DNA from: Ga0077555 sp963746315
GTDB taxonomy: Bacteria > Pseudomonadota > Alphaproteobacteria > Rhizobiales > Hyphomicrobiaceae
Assembly (NCBI GenBank): GCA_963746315.1
Contig: CAVVAR010000003.1
Location: 434,001 to 498,000, forward strand
Direction of reading: 5' to 3'
DNA length: 64,000 nt
Shown here piece after piece: positions 63,913 to 64,000 of the stretch. Position 1 is the stretch's first letter. Every line of letters begins with the position of its first letter. A program made the translations under genes and the position numbers. A model generated the notes under the pieces. It was not told the origin of the DNA. It did no database searches and was given only the letters and a program-made list of their open reading frames with translations.

Positions 63913-64000
63913 TCACTTGTATTCGATCAAGTTGCTGCTTCGATGAAGCATCGCGTTCGCTAGATACTTCGCAATACCCACGGTCTCGGCGACCTTTGAG
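63913..64000 (-). CDS. Possible C-terminal end of an unknown gene
   Basis: The last 28 codons of a minus-strand frame enter from the right edge and end in TGA. The peptide (AKYLANAMLHRSSNLIEYK at its end) looks protein-like and helical, but it is too short to assign. The 165 nt between it and the cytochrome c gene contain the palindrome at 63768 and nothing else I can name. Confidence 0.35.
   Translation of the reverse strand, partial: SKVAETVGIAKYLANAMLHRSSNLIEYK

Overview
The window is high-GC (roughly two thirds G+C), densely coded bacterial chromosome with genes on both strands. The gene families point to an alphaproteobacterium, probably Hyphomicrobiales or a near relative: an EipB/DUF1849 envelope protein, a CHCC zinc-finger protein, a phasin, a bactofilin, a GlsB/YeaQ membrane protein and many CoA-linked and flavin-dependent catabolic enzymes. 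I see no rRNA, tRNA, CRISPR array, transposase or prophage gene.

Layout. 1-9.2 kb: a partial TerC protein, glycerophosphodiesterase, RidA, EipB, a Baeyer-Villiger-type monooxygenase, an MFS transporter, purN, a beta-barrel porin and an alpha/beta hydrolase; a 164-bp palindromic element lies at 4.2-4.4 kb. 9.2-21.8 kb: zinc-finger protein, FAD monooxygenase, HutD, ADP-forming acyl-CoA synthetase, YgiQ radical SAM protein, enoyl-CoA hydratase, a second Baeyer-Villiger-type monooxygenase, a frameshifted membrane protein and a CitE-like lyase. 22.0-31.9 kb: an exopolysaccharide island, all on the + strand. It encodes a PilZ-HlyD protein (Alg44-like), a glycosyltransferase (Alg8-like), GDP-mannose dehydrogenase (AlgD), two paralogous RTX calcium-binding proteins and a probable polysaccharide lyase. 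31.9-42 kb: mainly minus-strand catabolic genes, a DUF6883/DUF4926 pair, a phasin and a Pif1-like helicase. 42.2-58 kb: leuB, a hydratase, an HU protein with a histone-H1-like tail, Nudix, NIPSNAP, SDR, MmgE/PrpD, a TPP enzyme, amidase, the AtuA pair and several small unknown genes. 58-64 kb: HIBADH-family dehydrogenase, bactofilin, Tex, GlsB-like protein, cytochrome c and a partial gene end.

The island at 22-32 kb is the most interesting part. It has the c-di-GMP-receptor, synthase and precursor-supply genes of alginate synthesis, but the periplasmic and outer-membrane alginate proteins (AlgG, X, K, E, J, I, F, L) are not in the window. In their place are secreted-type RTX proteins and a jelly-roll lyase. 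The PilZ-HlyD protein has a long hairpin with a TolC-docking-like motif, so a different export route is possible.

Four genes (about 20.4, 34.2, 51.5 and 58.3 kb) each look like one gene broken by a single-base indel. This many in 64 kb suggests consensus errors in the sequence as much as true pseudogenes.
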